This document shows positions 40,762-42,817 of a stretch of 42,817 nucleotides of DNA, in pieces; within the stretch, counting starts at the first letter, position 1; each line of letters opens with the position of its first letter. Made by a program: the position numbers and the translations under genes. The notes under the pieces were generated by a model, which was not told the DNA's origin, made no database searches, and saw only the letters and a list, made by a program, of their open reading frames with translations. The DNA is from QYQD01 sp040755415 (GTDB lineage Bacteria; Desulfobacterota; QYQD01). The stretch covers positions 1 to 42,817 of the forward strand of contig JBFMAZ010000085.1 in the NCBI GenBank assembly GCA_040755415.1, written 5' to 3'.

Positions 40762-40822
40762 AGCTATGAGCTATGAGCTATGAGCTATGAGCTATGAGCT
40801 ATGAGCTATGAGCTATGAGCTA
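40762..40822. repeat. Tandem heptamer AGCTATG, eight copies
   Basis: Eight perfect copies of AGCTATG run from 40762 to 40817, followed by a partial AGCTA. Looser related units (GAACTATGAGCCACGAGCC) precede them from about 40739. The array lies between the two minus-strand genes and includes the stop codon (TAG) of ycaO 2. Such arrays can change length by slippage. Confidence 0.9.
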
Positions 40823-42547
40823 AGACCGGCTCAGCTTCTCGATATTTTCACGGGCAAAGTCTATAGAAGGATCAATATCCAGGGCGAACTGATAGTATCG
40901 AATGGCCTCGGCTATATGACCCATCTCCCGCAGGTTGGAACCAATGTTGGCATAATCTATGGCCGAAGACGGGTCCAGATCTATGGCCTTTTCAAAGCAG
41001 GCTATGGATTGCACATGATCTTTGAGCTTAAAATGACAAAAACCCATCAGGTTGTGTATTTCCTTGAGTTCTGCATTACACTCCCGTGCCTTTTCAAGCT
41101 CCGCCAGGGCCTGCCGGATGTCCCCCAGCTCCTTGTAGCACACCCCCCGCTGGCAATAAAGACTGGCTCTCTCTTTGCCTGTCGTATCCAGGGCCAGGGC
41201 ACGTTCATAGCAGGCCAGGGCCTCATCGTAGCGGCCTTCCCGCTCATAGGTGTAGCCCAGGAAAAAATGGACCTCGTAATGGTCGGGATAGATCGTCTTC
41301 ATCCGCTCAAGCTCATAGACAGCCCTTCGGCTGTCGGGAAACTGCGAGACCAGCTTGGCGGCATGCAGGCAAAAACTGTTATCCCGGGTGCGTTCGCGGA
41401 AATGGGCCCCGGGAACGATCATATATACGGCCGGAATGCGGAGGACAGGATGGGTAATATCCACGGCATAAATAGTAAACCCCTTTTCAGCCAGGGCCTG
41501 GACACACTGTTCCAGTTCTACCCGCTGGTTGAGATGTGAGACACTGGGCATCTCCCCGATAGAAACGCTATTCCCGGCCTCCGTCACATAACGGGTGTCT
41601 TCCAGACTGGAAAATTTGGGCAGGCCGCTTTCGGCATATCTGCCTTCGGTGTCAAAGTCCCCGGCGAGCTGAGCTATTTCCGTCAAGGCCCGGATAAGGG
41701 CCTTCTCCGGGTGGGTAGCTGTCCCCGCGGTATAGACAATCTCACTTTTTTCCGGGAAAGTGGCGGGGTCCATAGCCAGGGCCGCTACCGTGGGTATTCC
41801 CATCTCTAGGGTAAAATCTTTTAGGTAAAGTTTGATCCCTTTTGAGCCATATTTCGCGATCAATTCTTTCGCCATGGGATTCCTTACTGAGAAAAGATCA
41901 ACGGCCGGGGTAAAAAGTCTTCCGTTTGTAACGACCGAGGATACGTGCCTTTCCACCACCTCACATAATCCCTGGAGGGCAGCCTCGGTCAAGGTATTTC
42001 CGGCTGAGGAGCCGTTATACTCATTTAACATATAAAACCACTGAAAAGGCAGCCAGACCTCCTTATTATGCGTAAGATCATAGGCCCGGGTCCAATAAAA
42101 GGGGAGGGTGGGCCAGAGTCCTCTTGCTTTTTCCAATTCATGGGCATTACCCGGGTCATCATGCACGGACTGCATAAGCGCCTCAAGGGGCACCACTTCC
42201 CCTTGAAGCGCCCCGGCCTCGGAACAGACAAAAGATCCATTCATAAAACTAAAAAGAGAATACCGTTCCATGAGTTCCATAAGGGCGCTCGCCTCTGCCT
42301 GTTCAGGAGTCCCTCCCTTGCCCATCTGTTTGATGGTGCCGACGACCTCTCTGGCTTCTGTCCCACAGATGCTCATATAGACCGGGATGCCCAGCCTGCC
42401 CTTGTCTATTCGGACCACGTCCCTTAGAATCTCGCCCTTGACCTGTTTTAAACGGTCCCTAACCCTGGCCACGGTCTCCTGGGGTGAAACGGCCTTATCC
42501 TGATCAATCGTATAGGTCTTAATTGAGTCGGCAAAGACAAGTGACAT
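40820..42547 (-). CDS. YcaO-domain protein 2 with C-terminal TPR array
   Basis: This 575-residue paralogue of the YcaO protein at 36357 has the same ATP-site helices: EQAEASALMELMERYSLFSF (about 82-101), TLTEAALQGLCEVVERHVSS, and EKALIRALTEIAQLAGDF. Its C-terminal third is a longer array of about five TPRs, for example HFFLGYTYEREGRYDEALAC, CYKELGDIRQALAELEKA and YANIGSNLREMGHIAEAIRY. E. coli YcaO, linked to RimO-dependent methylthiolation of S12, also carries a C-terminal TPR-like part. GGGAG lies 7 bases before the ATG at 42547. It is followed by the radical SAM fusion gene. Confidence 0.87.
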   Translation of the reverse strand: MSLVFADSIKTYTIDQDKAVSPQETVARVRDRLKQVKGEILRDVVRIDKGRLGIPVYMSICGTEAREVVGTIKQMGKGGTPEQAEASALMELMERYSLFSFMNGSFVCSEAGALQGEVVPLEALMQSVHDDPGNAHELEKARGLWPTLPFYWTRAYDLTHNKEVWLPFQWFYMLNEYNGSSAGNTLTEAALQGLCEVVERHVSSVVTNGRLFTPAVDLFSVRNPMAKELIAKYGSKGIKLYLKDFTLEMGIPTVAALAMDPATFPEKSEIVYTAGTATHPEKALIRALTEIAQLAGDFDTEGRYAESGLPKFSSLEDTRYVTEAGNSVSIGEMPSVSHLNQRVELEQCVQALAEKGFTIYAVDITHPVLRIPAVYMIVPGAHFRERTRDNSFCLHAAKLVSQFPDSRRAVYELERMKTIYPDHYEVHFFLGYTYEREGRYDEALACYERALALDTTGKERASLYCQRGVCYKELGDIRQALAELEKARECNAELKEIHNLMGFCHFKLKDHVQSIACFEKAIDLDPSSAIDYANIGSNLREMGHIAEAIRYYQFALDIDPSIDFARENIEKLSRS

Positions 42548-42694
42548 TGACACGCTCCCGTAATTTTTTGATAGGCATGTGCGGAGATTGCTTATTGCCT
42601 TCGCATATTACCGAAAATTTCTCATTTATCAAGAATTTCTTATGAAATCGATAAAAGCGGGCCCTGTGACTAATGCTGGAAAATAATCAAATGA

Positions 42695-42817
42695 TGTGCG
42701 ACAATTAAAACTCCCGCCTGACGACAATTATAATTCCCGGAACTGAAGGGAATTGTAAACTGTCCGCCATCTTTAAAGAAAGGATGGCTGATATGGTAAC
42801 TGATCAACAGGTAAGGA
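42695..42817 (+). mobile_element. Left end of an IS21-family insertion sequence (truncated by window edge)
   Basis: Two spaced end repeats are visible, TGTGCGACAATTAAAACTCC (42695 on) and TGACGACAATTATAATTCCC (42719 on). This is the multiple-terminal-repeat style of IS21-type elements starting with TG. A transposase start follows at 42793. The right end and istB would lie outside. The stretch 42554-42694 shows no gene. Confidence 0.75.
42793..42817 (+). CDS. istA: IS21-family transposase IstA, first residues only
   Basis: ATG at 42793 reads MVTDQQVR, the common beginning of one group of IS21 IstA transposases, and AAAGGATGG lies upstream. Only eight codons are in the window. Together with the end repeats before it, the call is good, but whether the gene is intact cannot be seen. 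Confidence 0.7.

Noticed and set aside
40762..40822. Possible CRISPR array
   Set aside because: The unit is seven bases with no spacers; no Cas genes are present in the window.
40808..41539. A 243-codon plus-strand frame antisense to ycaO 2
   Set aside because: It begins in the AGCTATG array and runs opposite clear TPR coding sequence; no ribosome site or family resemblance.
40820..42547. Direct equivalent of E. coli YcaO
   Set aside because: The domain order is similar (YcaO plus TPR-like end), but there is no rimO here and the paired paralogue plus DsrC context is different, so I do not transfer the gene name.

Overview
The window reads as a chromosomal piece of a sulfate-reducing or sulfur-metabolising member of the Desulfobacterota (former Deltaproteobacteria). 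The grounds are two DsrC-type sulfur-relay proteins, a homocysteine-biosynthesis (HcyBio/DUF39) protein, a PxxKW cysteine-rich protein, and the gene orders queA-tgt-yajC, rplM-rpsI-argC-truA and thrS-infC-rpmI-rplT-pheS-pheT-ihfA-merR. No dsrAB, apr or sat gene is present, so the metabolism is inferred. Genes are close-packed, but gaps are repeatedly filled by short palindromic, MITE-like repeats, some nested in each other and some flanked by direct repeats.

Layout. 1-2.3 kb: HcyBio and LarE sulfur-transfer genes, then tRNA-Pro with a strong terminator. 2.4-3.1 kb: a repeat element and a hicBA toxin-antitoxin pair. 3.2-6.6 kb: a secreted zinc-phospholipase-like protein, then queA-tgt-yajC (queuosine and Sec), cut off from any secDF by repeats. 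7-12.2 kb: a LysM protein, ribosomal proteins L13 and S9, argC, truA and an aspartate aminotransferase. 12.4-19 kb: PxxKW protein, dtd, pgi, a sensor kinase, an orphan flagellar-rod-like protein and a glycosyltransferase. 19.3-21 kb: a zinc-ribbon protein, a RimK-like ATP-grasp enzyme and canonical dsrC. 21.2-27.2 kb (minus strand): livKHMGF branched-chain amino-acid ABC transporter, then rarA. 27.4-35.5 kb (minus strand): the thrS-to-merR translation operon. 35.6-36.2 kb: tRNA-Val, tRNA-Lys and tRNA-Arg.

The most unusual part is 36.3-42.5 kb. Two convergent gene pairs encode YcaO-TPR protein 1 plus a divergent DsrC paralogue (plus strand), and YcaO-TPR protein 2 plus a fusion of a B12-binding-like domain, a radical SAM domain, a trigger-factor/FKBP-like prolyl isomerase domain and a TPR-like tail (minus strand). 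YcaO enzymes activate peptide backbone amides with ATP, radical SAM enzymes make difficult C-H or C-S modifications, and DsrC carries sulfur on a mobile C-terminal arm with two cysteines. Together they suggest an uncharacterised protein-modification or sulfur-insertion system in which DsrC2 is sulfur donor or substrate. This is inference from domains and neighbourhood. An IS21-family element begins just beyond it and runs off the right edge.

The repeats fall into at least four outer families (called A, B, D and E here) with different palindromic cargo inside. Two family B copies have 8-bp flanking direct repeats of the form CTANNTAG; one family D copy has a 10-bp flanking direct repeat. Family A copies end at a fixed distance from the Shine-Dalgarno of hicB and pgi.
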